DNA from: an uncultured Emergencia sp.
GTDB taxonomy: Bacteria; Bacillota; Clostridia; Peptostreptococcales; Anaerovoracaceae
Length of the DNA: 64,000 nt
Reading direction: 5' to 3'
NCBI GenBank assembly: GCA_937997955.1
Contig: CALLDR010000041.1
Location: 1-64,000, forward strand
Under the pieces are notes generated by a model, which saw only the letters and a list, made by a program, of their open reading frames with translations, did no database searches and was not told the origin of the DNA. Within the stretch, counting starts at the first letter, position 1, and every line of letters starts with the position of its first letter. The translations under genes were made by a program, and so were the position numbers. Of the stretch, positions 16,030 to 23,598 are shown piece by piece.

Positions 16030-17415
16030 CTATATAGCCTTTAGGCTGTGCTTCATGATCGCCAGCGCGGCGTCCTCATCGTAATCCCGGAGAAGCCCGG
16101 CGGCAAAAAAGACATAGTCCTGATCGATAAAAAACTCTGTCTCTCCGGGAAGCAGCACGGTGTCTTTCTCCGCCGAAGTCACCGCCGCCTGTTCCAAAAT
16201 GGAACGGGGATCCTTCTCGTTGACGATAATGCCTCCGGTTCCGATCACGGCTTTGATTCCGGTCAGATTTTTGCCCCGCTGCACCAGTCTGCAGCCGCCG
16301 CGAAACTCTTTGACCACATGTCCCGCGTGACGCCGCGCTGATATTCTTACCGCATGGCAGGCGATCTCATGGTCGATCTTTCTCTGCAGATCGTCATCCG
16401 CAAGGTAGGCGGTGGCGCTGATCCGCCTTTCGATGGCGTCGGCCAGCATTTCTTCCGTTATGCCGCAGCACGCCGCGAAGCCCTTTGCCCCCGCCTCTTT
16501 GACCAGGCATACAGAGGATTCCCGCATGCCCATGTCTCCTTCCACTGTTCTTTTCGCGAAAGGTTCCGGCGAGCCTACAAATTTCGCTCCCAGATAATTG
16601 GTGTTTTCTACGTATGAGTAGATATCTGTGGTAGCGCCTCCGATATCCGCCATCATGAAGGAGCCGATGCCCGGCTCTGTACCCGTACCGCGGCAGAGCA
16701 GCTCTCCCGCCCGAAGCACCGACGCCGGCGTAGGGATGATCGGACCGTCCATGAGCTCTTTGACCTTGCCTACGCCCTTCATGTTGGTAATCCTGTTCAT
16801 GAACAGGCTGCGGATAATCTCCGCTGTAGGCCCGATGTTCAGCAGCCCAACATCAGGAATGATATTCTCCGCCAGAAAACATTCTTTGCCCCGGCTGCTG
16901 AACATCATCCGCACGGTCTGGGCGACAAAGGAATTTCCCGCGAAGATGACGGGAATGGTCAGACTGCTCTCGCTGAGCATCCTGGCATTGTGAAGCAGCA
17001 GTTTGGTGTTGCCGCTTTCATATCCGCCGCAGAGGAGCAAGATCTCCGCCCCCGCCGTTTCCAGCTTTGCCACGTCGTCTTCACTCAGCTTTCCGGCCTG
17101 ACAGTACATCAGTTTGCCTCCGGCGCTGAAGCTGGCGTTGCGGCCGGCTTCAATGCTCAAAGCTTCGGTCAGACCTACCACCGCCATCCGCAGGCCTCCC
17201 GCCGCGCTGCTGGTTGCCAGCTTCAGAGCGGCCTGGAAGGCCTCTTCTCCGATCACGTCTTTGGCGGCCTGAAAACACTGATCCAAGCCGATCTCCGCGT
17301 CTACATGGACGGTGGAGGGAAACTTGTCCGTAAGAACGATTCTGCGTTCTTTCAAATCCACGCAAGCGACCTTTGTATAGGTGCTTCCAAAATCAACCAA
17401 AACCGCGTAATTCAC
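16030..17415 (-). CDS. GlmL/MutL-family ATPase, probable B12-mutase reactivase
   Basis: The 461-residue protein has an actin-like ATPase fold: phosphate-1 loop VDFGSTYTK, MADIGGATTDIYS in the middle and GTGGIIVN near the C-terminus. It belongs to the GlmL/MutL group encoded between the subunits of glutamate mutase and in ornithine operons, thought to reactivate or chaperone B12 mutases. A GTG at 17415 is chosen as start because GGAGGGGAG lies just upstream and the conserved region begins there. The gene ends 15 bases before the mutase, in line with a dedicated partnership. Confidence 0.85.
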   Translation of the reverse strand: MNYAVLVDFGSTYTKVACVDLKERRIVLTDKFPSTVHVDAEIGLDQCFQAAKDVIGEEAFQAALKLATSSAAGGLRMAVVGLTEALSIEAGRNASFSAGGKLMYCQAGKLSEDDVAKLETAGAEILLLCGGYESGNTKLLLHNARMLSESSLTIPVIFAGNSFVAQTVRMMFSSRGKECFLAENIIPDVGLLNIGPTAEIIRSLFMNRITNMKGVGKVKELMDGPIIPTPASVLRAGELLCRGTGTEPGIGSFMMADIGGATTDIYSYVENTNYLGAKFVGSPEPFAKRTVEGDMGMRESSVCLVKEAGAKGFAACCGITEEMLADAIERRISATAYLADDDLQRKIDHEIACHAVRISARRHAGHVVKEFRGGCRLVQRGKNLTGIKAVIGTGGIIVNEKDPRSILEQAAVTSAEKDTVLLPGETEFFIDQDYVFFAAGLLRDYDEDAALAIMKHSLKAI

Positions 17416-17498
17416 TTGAAGCTCCCCTCCATTTCTATTTCTATCTTTCTGTTTCTGACTGCGCTGCTGCATTTCCGAGCACGCAGTTCCATTCCAAA

Positions 17499-19856
17499 TT
17501 ACAGCGACTGCTGTACAGTTCTCGCGATGATATTGTCCTGAATGTCCTTTTCCAGATCCACAAAGTAGGCCGAGTAGCCTGCTACGCGGACCAGAACGTT
17601 GCGGTATTTCTGCGGTTCCTTCTGAGCCGCCCGCAGGGTGTCATCGTCCACCACGTTAAGCTGGATGTGCTGTCCGTGTTCCTCGTCAAAGTAAGTACGG
17701 ATCACGGTCTCGATGATTTCCAGGCCCTTTTCGCCCTTCACTACAGCCGGGTCAAATCTCTGGTTGACCAGGATGCCGCTCTGCGCGATCAGCGGGTCGA
17801 TTCTGCCCAGGGATTTCATGACGGCGGTCGGTCCGTTGACGTCCATGCCGATCATCGGTGAAGCATTATCCGCCAAGGCCGTGTATGCCTTTCTTCCGTC
17901 AGGCAGGGCGCCGATCAGCTGTCCCAGCACTACGTTGTAGGACTGGGTGGAGATGACCATGGTATATGGCGCTTCTCTTCCGTCCGTGTGCTTGGTGATC
18001 TGATCGTTGCAGAGCTTGGAAAGCCAGTGGGCGTATTCGTCCACGGATTCGATGTCGTTGCCGTACTTCGGCGCTCTGTTGATCAGCATCTGGCGCATGT
18101 TTTCCTTGCCTTCAAAATCCGTATCGATCAGATCCATCAGCTCACTCATGGTCAGCTGCTTCTTCTCAAAGACACATTCCTCGATGGCCGCCAGGGAGTC
18201 CGCGATATTGGCTACGCCTGTAATAGCGATGGCGGAATATCTGTGATCCGCGCCCTTGCGCTGCAGGACCTTTCCCTTTTCGATACAGCCGTGGGTGAAG
18301 CAGGAGCCGGTAATGGTCGGCGCGGTCCACGCGTGGCAGGATACGATCCGGTCAAACAGAGTGACAAACTTATCCATGAAGAAATCCTGCTGGATTTCGT
18401 AAGCGTCCATGATCTGCTTTACAGAAGTAAAGGTTCTCACATCGCCGGTCTCAGGTCCGATCTGCTTTCCTGTCAGAGGATCGACGCCGTTGTGCAGGGT
18501 GATCTCAAAGACCTTGCTCGGATTGAAATAGCCCGCGTTGGACTGGAAGTCGGTAATGCCCGGAACGCTCGGCTCGATACAGCCGCAGATGCCCCAGTTT
18601 CTCGCTTCCTCCAGGGTGTGGCCCAGGCTCAGGCAGTGGGCGATGTTGGTGCTGTCGTTGAAGAACGCCGGGTGGCTTCCGCCCTTTCTGGCGACCGCCA
18701 AAGCCAGCTTGAAGGTCTCCTCGTCCACGCCGTCATGATAACGGAAGGAAACGCACGGTTCCTTGGTCTGCAGGTCTTCCATACAGTGGAGGATCAGCCT
18801 GGTCAGGTCGTTGCAGCCGTCTGTGCCGTCCGGAAGCACGCCGCCGATCATCATATGGATCCACAGCGGGCAGCCCGGATACGCGATGGACTCTCTGGTG
18901 GTTCTGACCTCCCACAGCTCCGCGATCTTCAGCTTCAGCTCGTGAATCAGATCCGCGATGAAGGCCTCGCTGACCCCGTCCTTTAAATCCTGTTCATAGA
19001 ACGGGTACATGTACTGGTCGAATCTTCCCAGACAGTTGTCGTTGCTGTTGTACTCCATCTGAATGGCCAGATGGGTGAACCACACCAGCTGTACCGCCTG
19101 GTGGAAGTTCTTCGGCGCGTGCTCCGGAACCACCCGGCAGTTTTCCGCCATGGTCAGAAGCTGCGCTTTTCTCTCCTCATCGGCGCACGCCGCGGCCATC
19201 TCTTCCGCCAGATCCGCGTATCTGTGAGCGAATCTGATGATAGCCTCCATGACGATGATCATGGCCTCCCAGGTATATCGCTGTTCCATCTTGTCGATGT
19301 CCATATGGTCGATGGCCGCGATATTGGCCTTGCACTGGTCGATGTAGTACCGGTAGCCCTTTGTCACCATTTCGTCGTAGAACGGCGCGTGGTTCATGGT
19401 GGATTTATTGGAAACGCCCTTGGTGAAGACGCCGATGTCCACCATGGTGTCGATATCTTCCTCAGACAGCGCCGCCGTCAGGTCTCCGAAGGTTCTGCCT
19501 TCCCACTTCTTGACGATCTCTCTCAGCTCCTCCTTCTCTCCCGGCAGGAACTGCAGATTGTCCGACTTTCTGGTGTCCAGCTCCTCCAGGTCGTCCCGCA
19601 GCCACGCGGTCATGTCCGGATACAGCGGCGCGCCGTGGAACATGGACGCCAGGTGGCCCGCCAGAACGGATTCGTCCTCGATGAAGATCTTTTTGTTCTC
19701 CAGCACGTAGGCAAAGGACTTTGCCCGGCGGATCATAAACGGCTCCATGGACGGCTGGCTGTAAAAATCCGTAACGAGTCTGGCACGGTCCAGGCAGATG
19801 GTAACCGGCGTATCTCTTACCTTCTCGCTCAATTTTACAATTCTTTCTGAAATCAT
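17499..19856 (-). CDS. Glycyl-radical enzyme 2 (PFL-like eliminase, GRE2)
   Basis: A full-length 785-residue glycyl-radical enzyme. RVAGYSAYF places the radical glycine at 760. The active-site loop reads GICGCIEPS, with the thiyl cysteine at 426, catalytic glutamate at 428 and an extra cysteine at 424. The C-x-E motif marks a 1,2-eliminase. It is only distantly similar to GRE1, so the two likely act on different substrates. Sharing an operon with OrtAB, it is the better candidate for a hydroxyproline C-N lyase of HplG type, which makes 2-amino-4-oxopentanoate; a dehydratase feeding ProC is the alternative. The start overlaps the activase stop codon by four bases. Confidence 0.9.
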   Translation of the reverse strand: MISERIVKLSEKVRDTPVTICLDRARLVTDFYSQPSMEPFMIRRAKSFAYVLENKKIFIEDESVLAGHLASMFHGAPLYPDMTAWLRDDLEELDTRKSDNLQFLPGEKEELREIVKKWEGRTFGDLTAALSEEDIDTMVDIGVFTKGVSNKSTMNHAPFYDEMVTKGYRYYIDQCKANIAAIDHMDIDKMEQRYTWEAMIIVMEAIIRFAHRYADLAEEMAAACADEERKAQLLTMAENCRVVPEHAPKNFHQAVQLVWFTHLAIQMEYNSNDNCLGRFDQYMYPFYEQDLKDGVSEAFIADLIHELKLKIAELWEVRTTRESIAYPGCPLWIHMMIGGVLPDGTDGCNDLTRLILHCMEDLQTKEPCVSFRYHDGVDEETFKLALAVARKGGSHPAFFNDSTNIAHCLSLGHTLEEARNWGICGCIEPSVPGITDFQSNAGYFNPSKVFEITLHNGVDPLTGKQIGPETGDVRTFTSVKQIMDAYEIQQDFFMDKFVTLFDRIVSCHAWTAPTITGSCFTHGCIEKGKVLQRKGADHRYSAIAITGVANIADSLAAIEECVFEKKQLTMSELMDLIDTDFEGKENMRQMLINRAPKYGNDIESVDEYAHWLSKLCNDQITKHTDGREAPYTMVISTQSYNVVLGQLIGALPDGRKAYTALADNASPMIGMDVNGPTAVMKSLGRIDPLIAQSGILVNQRFDPAVVKGEKGLEIIETVIRTYFDEEHGQHIQLNVVDDDTLRAAQKEPQKYRNVLVRVAGYSAYFVDLEKDIQDNIIARTVQQSL

Positions 19857-20773
19857 TTGATTACCTCCTTTTTGTTATTTTTCGTCCAAAAACATTCTTT
19901 TCCGGTTTCTCTTAATATCTGATTGGCGCAGCGCACCAGTTCATTCATCTCTTCATCCTTCGGAGGCTTGACGTCCTCCAGCTCATAAGGCCTTCCCAGG
20001 GATTTGTACTTGGGCTTGCCGAAATCATGGTAAGCCAGCAGCTCATACCCTTTGATCCCCGGCACCCCTGCGGCAAACCCGGCGATGCCTTTGATGTTCT
20101 CCGGGTCATCGGTCAGCCCCGGGATCACCGGCGTGCGGATGATGATGGGAATGCCGAAGCCGGCGATGCGCTTGATGTTCTCCAGGATCAAAGCGTTGTC
20201 CGCCCCGGTCAGCTCCCGATGCCGTGCCGGATCGATGTGCTTCACGTCCATGAACATGGCGTCGATATATGGCAGAGCTTCTTCAAATTCCTCGTATCTG
20301 GCGTATCCGCAGCTTTCCACCATGACGTGGATCTTATGATCGCGGCATTTCTTAGCGATCCGCGCCAGATACGCTCCATGGGTCAAAGGCTCTCCGCCGG
20401 AGAAGGTCACGCCGCCTCCGTAACGGCTGTAGAAGCTCTTGTCCTTCTGGATCTCGTGATAGAGTTCCTCGACGGTATACTCCCTTCCCGCGATCCTCTT
20501 GGACTCGGCGTAGCAGACGTCAATGCACTTGAAACAGCCGGTGCACAGGTCTCTGTCTATGGTTCCGTCATCCCGAATAGCCCCCTCCGGACAGACAGAC
20601 CTGCAAACTCCGCAGCCGATGCAGCGAACCGGCGATTCCAGAATCTCCTTCTGATAGCTCTGGGATTCAGGATTGGCGCACCACATGCATCTCAGCGGGC
20701 ATCCTTTGAAAAATACCAGCGTTCTCAGGCCGTCTCCATCGTGTATGGAACATTTCTGAATGTTGAAGATCAT
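19853..20773 (-). CDS. Glycyl-radical enzyme activase 2 (radical SAM)
   Basis: The 306-residue protein has the radical SAM cluster motif GCPLRCMWC near residue 30, then two ferredoxin-type groups (CIGCGVCRSVCP and CTGCFKCIDVC) and the glycine motif GGVTFSGGEP. It should activate GRE2, encoded immediately downstream with an ATGA overlap. Activase-first order is the reverse of that at the GRE1 locus, which argues that the two GRE pairs were acquired separately rather than by recent duplication. It is the first gene of the ten-gene operon. Confidence 0.92.
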   Translation of the reverse strand: MIFNIQKCSIHDGDGLRTLVFFKGCPLRCMWCANPESQSYQKEILESPVRCIGCGVCRSVCPEGAIRDDGTIDRDLCTGCFKCIDVCYAESKRIAGREYTVEELYHEIQKDKSFYSRYGGGVTFSGGEPLTHGAYLARIAKKCRDHKIHVMVESCGYARYEEFEEALPYIDAMFMDVKHIDPARHRELTGADNALILENIKRIAGFGIPIIIRTPVIPGLTDDPENIKGIAGFAAGVPGIKGYELLAYHDFGKPKYKSLGRPYELEDVKPPKDEEMNELVRCANQILRETGKECFWTKNNKKEVIK

Positions 20774-20873
20774 CTTGCGTTACCCCCTCGTCTCGTTCCT
20801 TCGTTCTTTTCGTCTTTCCGTCTGCTCGCATCTCTGCCGCGCCGTGGTTATAGACAGACTGTATTCAGATTAA

Positions 20874-20932
20874 ATTTTACCGCAAAAGGCTGCCGTAAGG
20901 TAGCGGAGAAACTTCCGCATTGTCTTGACAAA
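20874..20932 (-). promoter_or_regulatory. GRE2 operon promoter with TTTGTCAAG activator site
   Basis: Read leftward: TTTGTCAAG (20932-20924), 11 bases, GTTTCTCCGC, TACCTT as -35 (20902-20897), a 17-base spacer and TAAAAT (20879-20874). The 16 bases through the -35 differ from the GRE1 promoter at a single position. The predicted leader is about 95 bases. Confidence 0.65.
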
Positions 20933-20999
20933 AAGTCGCATCAGCCCCTGTACGATCTATGGTAAAATAGGATCTGACAGGATGGCTAAAATGGAATCC

Positions 21000-21115
21000 G
21001 TTTGGCAAGATAAGCATATTGTGCCGAAATGCCAAACAAATTGCCAAACTTTTGTAAATAAATTTGGCAAAACAGCCGTTTTTTGTTGAAATGCCAAACG
21101 ATTTGCCAAACTTTT
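21000..21115. repeat. Alternating octamer array, GTTTGGCA/TGCCAAAC type
   Basis: A unit of 62 bp occurs twice. Each has a TTTGGCA box (starts 21000 as GTTTGGCA, 21062 as ATTTGGCA), an inverted TGCCAAAC 30 bases on (21030, 21092), and a second TGCCAAAC 12 bases later (21042, 21104). The 28 bases from 21026 and from 21088 differ at two positions. The array fills the gap between the divergent GRE2 operon and the epimerase-family gene. Its 30/32-base alternation matches the array at 26601-26891. Confidence 0.8.
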
Positions 21116-21126
21116 AAGAACGACAT

Positions 21127-21153
21127 GAGCAAAACGAGCAAAATGAGTAAAAC
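21127..21153 (+). repeat. Three 9-bp tandem repeats
   Basis: GAGCAAAAC, GAGCAAAAT and GAGTAAAAC follow each other directly, 46 bases before the epimerase-family start codon, so they lie in its likely leader. Function unknown. Confidence 0.7.
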
Positions 21154-21198
21154 GAAGGCCAGTAACATACAAGCTACGAAGAAAGGACGGGAAAAACG

Positions 21199-22209
21199 TT
21201 GAAAGCAAGAAAAATGTTCAGAACCATCGAGACCCACACATTGGGACAGCCTACCCGCAACGTGGTCAGCGGCTTCCGCCACATCCCCGGAAAGACCATG
21301 CAGGAAAAATTTGAATACATGAGGCAAAACGAGGACTGGTTTCGCAAGATCCTGATGTTTGAACCCCGCGGCAGTGAGATCATGTCCGGCACTCTGATCA
21401 CAGAACCGTGTACGCCGGGTACTGATGTGGGTGTGCTGTACTTTGAATCCAGCTGTTGGATGCCTATGTGCGGCCATGACACCATGGGCGTTACCGTCGC
21501 CCTCATCGAGGCGGGACTGGTAGACGTGCAGGAGCCGGTCACCACCATCAAACTGGACACGCCGGCAGGCGTCGTCACAGTAGAGGCCAAAGTCGCCGAC
21601 GGCGTAGTGGAGAAAGTATCCTTCGTCAACGCGCCTGCCATGGTGCTGAACAGAAACGTAGAGGTCGATACCGCTGAATTTGGAAAGCTGACCCTGGATA
21701 TTTCCTGGGGCGGCAACGTCTACGCCATTCTCCCCGCGGAAAAGGTGGGCCTTGCCATTACGCCGGCAAACTGCGGCAGATTCACCGAAGTTGCCCGCTC
21801 CATCGCCAAGGACATCAACGAACAGGTGACCGTGCGCCATCCGGAGCTGCCTTTTGTGGACAGGGTCACGCACGTAGAATTTTCTGGACCGCCTCAGAGT
21901 TCTGACGCCGATATTCAAAACGTGGTCGTCGCCCTGCCGAAGGTCATCGACCGCTCCCCTTGCGGAACAGGCACCTCCGCGAAGGCCGCCCTGCTCTGTG
22001 CGGAAGGAAAGCTGAAGGTGGGCGAAAGCTTTGTTCACGAAAGCGTCATCGGCTCCAAATTCAGATGTGAAATCGTAGAAGAGGTGGAAGTGGGAGGCGT
22101 CAGGGCCGTCGTTCCGAAGATCACCGGCAACGCCTGCGTCATCGGCTTCGCCACCTGGGTCCTGGACCCGAAAGATCCGTTCCCGGAGGGGTTCCTGCTC
22201 GATGTATAA
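21199..22209 (+). CDS. Proline racemase / 4-hydroxyproline 2-epimerase family enzyme
   Basis: The protein of about 336 residues has both catalytic cysteines of the family: Cys91 in MPMCGHDTMG and Cys255 in DRSPCGTGTSA. Two cysteines indicate a racemase or epimerase; trans-3-hydroxyproline dehydratases replace one of them. The enzyme would invert the alpha carbon of proline or of a 4-hydroxyproline, linking L and D isomers, which fits a GRE acting on 4-hydroxy-D-proline. A TTG at 21199 after AAAGGACGG is the likely start; ATG at 21214 is possible. It diverges from the GRE2 operon and is coupled to the MFS gene. Confidence 0.85.
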   Translation: MKARKMFRTIETHTLGQPTRNVVSGFRHIPGKTMQEKFEYMRQNEDWFRKILMFEPRGSEIMSGTLITEPCTPGTDVGVLYFESSCWMPMCGHDTMGVTVALIEAGLVDVQEPVTTIKLDTPAGVVTVEAKVADGVVEKVSFVNAPAMVLNRNVEVDTAEFGKLTLDISWGGNVYAILPAEKVGLAITPANCGRFTEVARSIAKDINEQVTVRHPELPFVDRVTHVEFSGPPQSSDADIQNVVVALPKVIDRSPCGTGTSAKAALLCAEGKLKVGESFVHESVIGSKFRCEIVEEVEVGGVRAVVPKITGNACVIGFATWVLDPKDPFPEGFLLDV

Positions 22210-23524
22210 CGCAATGAATAACCTGACGTATAACGAAACAAAAGTCAATCTGGAATACAAGGCCCTCCACGGATTTTACTGGATGCTCTACTGCCTTACT
22301 ACGGGATACACCACGGTGTTGCTCCTGTCCCACGGTTTTTCATCGTCGGTCATAGGCATCATCGCCGCCGTCAGCAGCATCCTTGCCGCTGTGGGCCAGC
22401 TGGCGGTAGGAAATCTGACGGACAAATGCAGCCGTGTCACCTGGAAAAACATCTATCTCATGATCGGAGCGCTGGAAGGAGCGGCCCTGGCGGTTCTTGC
22501 GGTCTTCAAAGGAACCGCCATCGTAAACGCCATATGCTTTCCCCTTTTCACCATTTTGATGTACCTGCAGATGCCTCTGGTCAATTCTGCGGTCTTTCAC
22601 TACACGTCCCGCGGCCTGAAAGTGGATTTCGGCAGCGCCAGAGGAATGGGTTCCCTGACCTACGCGTTCATCTCCTTTGTGGCGGGTCAGCTCATCGTCC
22701 GCATGGGCGAAAGCGTCATCATATATCTGAGCATCCTGGTAACGGCAGGCATGCTTCTGGACGTCTTTGTCATGCCATGCGCAAAGGACGCGCCTTTGTC
22801 CCGCGCGGCGAAAAACGCGGATGAGGCAGAGGTCAGCGCCGCGTCAGCGCCGGCCTCTGCCGGCAGCGGCACTGATACTGCTGCAGCAGGCGGGAGCCCT
22901 CAGGATGACTCTGCCTCCGGTAAATCCATCGGAAACATTCTCGGATTCGCAGGGCGATATCCTGACTTCATGCTGGTACTGGCAGGCAGCATCCTGCTCA
23001 TGTCCTTTCACAACATTGGCCACACCTACATGATACAGATCATGGAAGCTGTCGGAGGAAACAGCGCCACCATGGGAACCGCCTTTTCCATCGAAGCCAT
23101 CATGGAACTGCCGGTCATGTTCGGTTTCTATAAACTGATCAAAAAGGTCTCTGCCGACAATCTGATGATCGTGGCGGGAGCCGCCTTTACGCTGAAAGCC
23201 CTTACGTACCTCCTCGCTTCCAGCGTAACAGCGCTGTACCTGGCCCAGATCCTGCAGATGTTCAGCAACGCCATCTTCATCCTGGCGTCTGTCTACTACG
23301 CGGATAAAAAAATGGCCCCGGAGGACAAGGTCACAGGTCAAAGCTATATGACCGCTTCCATCTCCATCGGAGCCGTGCTGGGCAACTTCCTGGGCGGACA
23401 GGTCCTCAATGCCGCCGGCCTGCATCTGATGCTGCTGTTCTCATTTTTGATGGCCGCAGCTGGTACCCTGATCGTCGTCATCGGCGTCAAGGCCGGCAGC
23501 CGCCGCGGCGCAGACGCAAGATAA
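22202..23524 (+). CDS. MFS transporter, probable substrate carrier of the island
   Basis: A 440-residue, twelve-helix transporter with MFS features (QLAVGNLTDKCSRVTWKN after helix 2). Its central loop (about residues 195-245) is rich in Ala, Ser, Gly and Asp. The ATG at 22202 overlaps the end of the epimerase-family gene by eight bases, with GGAGGGG upstream, so the two are one translationally coupled unit. The pairing suggests uptake of the racemised amino acid, for instance hydroxyproline; export is not excluded. A strong hairpin follows the stop codon. Confidence 0.8.
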   Translation: MYNAMNNLTYNETKVNLEYKALHGFYWMLYCLTTGYTTVLLLSHGFSSSVIGIIAAVSSILAAVGQLAVGNLTDKCSRVTWKNIYLMIGALEGAALAVLAVFKGTAIVNAICFPLFTILMYLQMPLVNSAVFHYTSRGLKVDFGSARGMGSLTYAFISFVAGQLIVRMGESVIIYLSILVTAGMLLDVFVMPCAKDAPLSRAAKNADEAEVSAASAPASAGSGTDTAAAGGSPQDDSASGKSIGNILGFAGRYPDFMLVLAGSILLMSFHNIGHTYMIQIMEAVGGNSATMGTAFSIEAIMELPVMFGFYKLIKKVSADNLMIVAGAAFTLKALTYLLASSVTALYLAQILQMFSNAIFILASVYYADKKMAPEDKVTGQSYMTASISIGAVLGNFLGGQVLNAAGLHLMLLFSFLMAAAGTLIVVIGVKAGSRRGADAR

Positions 23525-23533
23525 GAATATCGA

Positions 23534-23582
23534 AAAATCGCGCGCGTTCAATCTCCTTTTGAGCCGGAACGCGCGCGATTTT
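23534..23582. terminator. Bidirectional terminator
   Basis: Sixteen-base arms pair perfectly, with AAAATCGCGCGCGTTC on the left, around a 17-base loop. They carry A/T runs on both outer sides and lie between convergent transcription units (MFS rightward, thiamine operon leftward). Confidence 0.85.
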
Positions 23583-23598
23583 ATGTTATCCTGAAAAT

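Noticed and set aside
3124..19856. Calling GRE1 or GRE2 trans-4-hydroxy-L-proline dehydratase (HypD)
   Set aside because: Their active-site loops (GCVEP, GCIEP) and radical motif (RVAGYSAYF) differ from the HypD pattern as I remember it. ProC in the operon keeps the idea possible for one of them but does not prove it.
2187..20773. Glycyl-radical bacterial microcompartment
   Set aside because: No shell proteins, aldehyde dehydrogenase, phosphotransacylase or encapsulation extensions on either GRE were found in the window.
20925..20956. Rightward promoter from TTGACA at 20925
   Set aside because: The nearest -10-like box is 20 bases away (TACGAT). The same bases read leftward form the better supported TTTGTCAAG site of the GRE2 operon.
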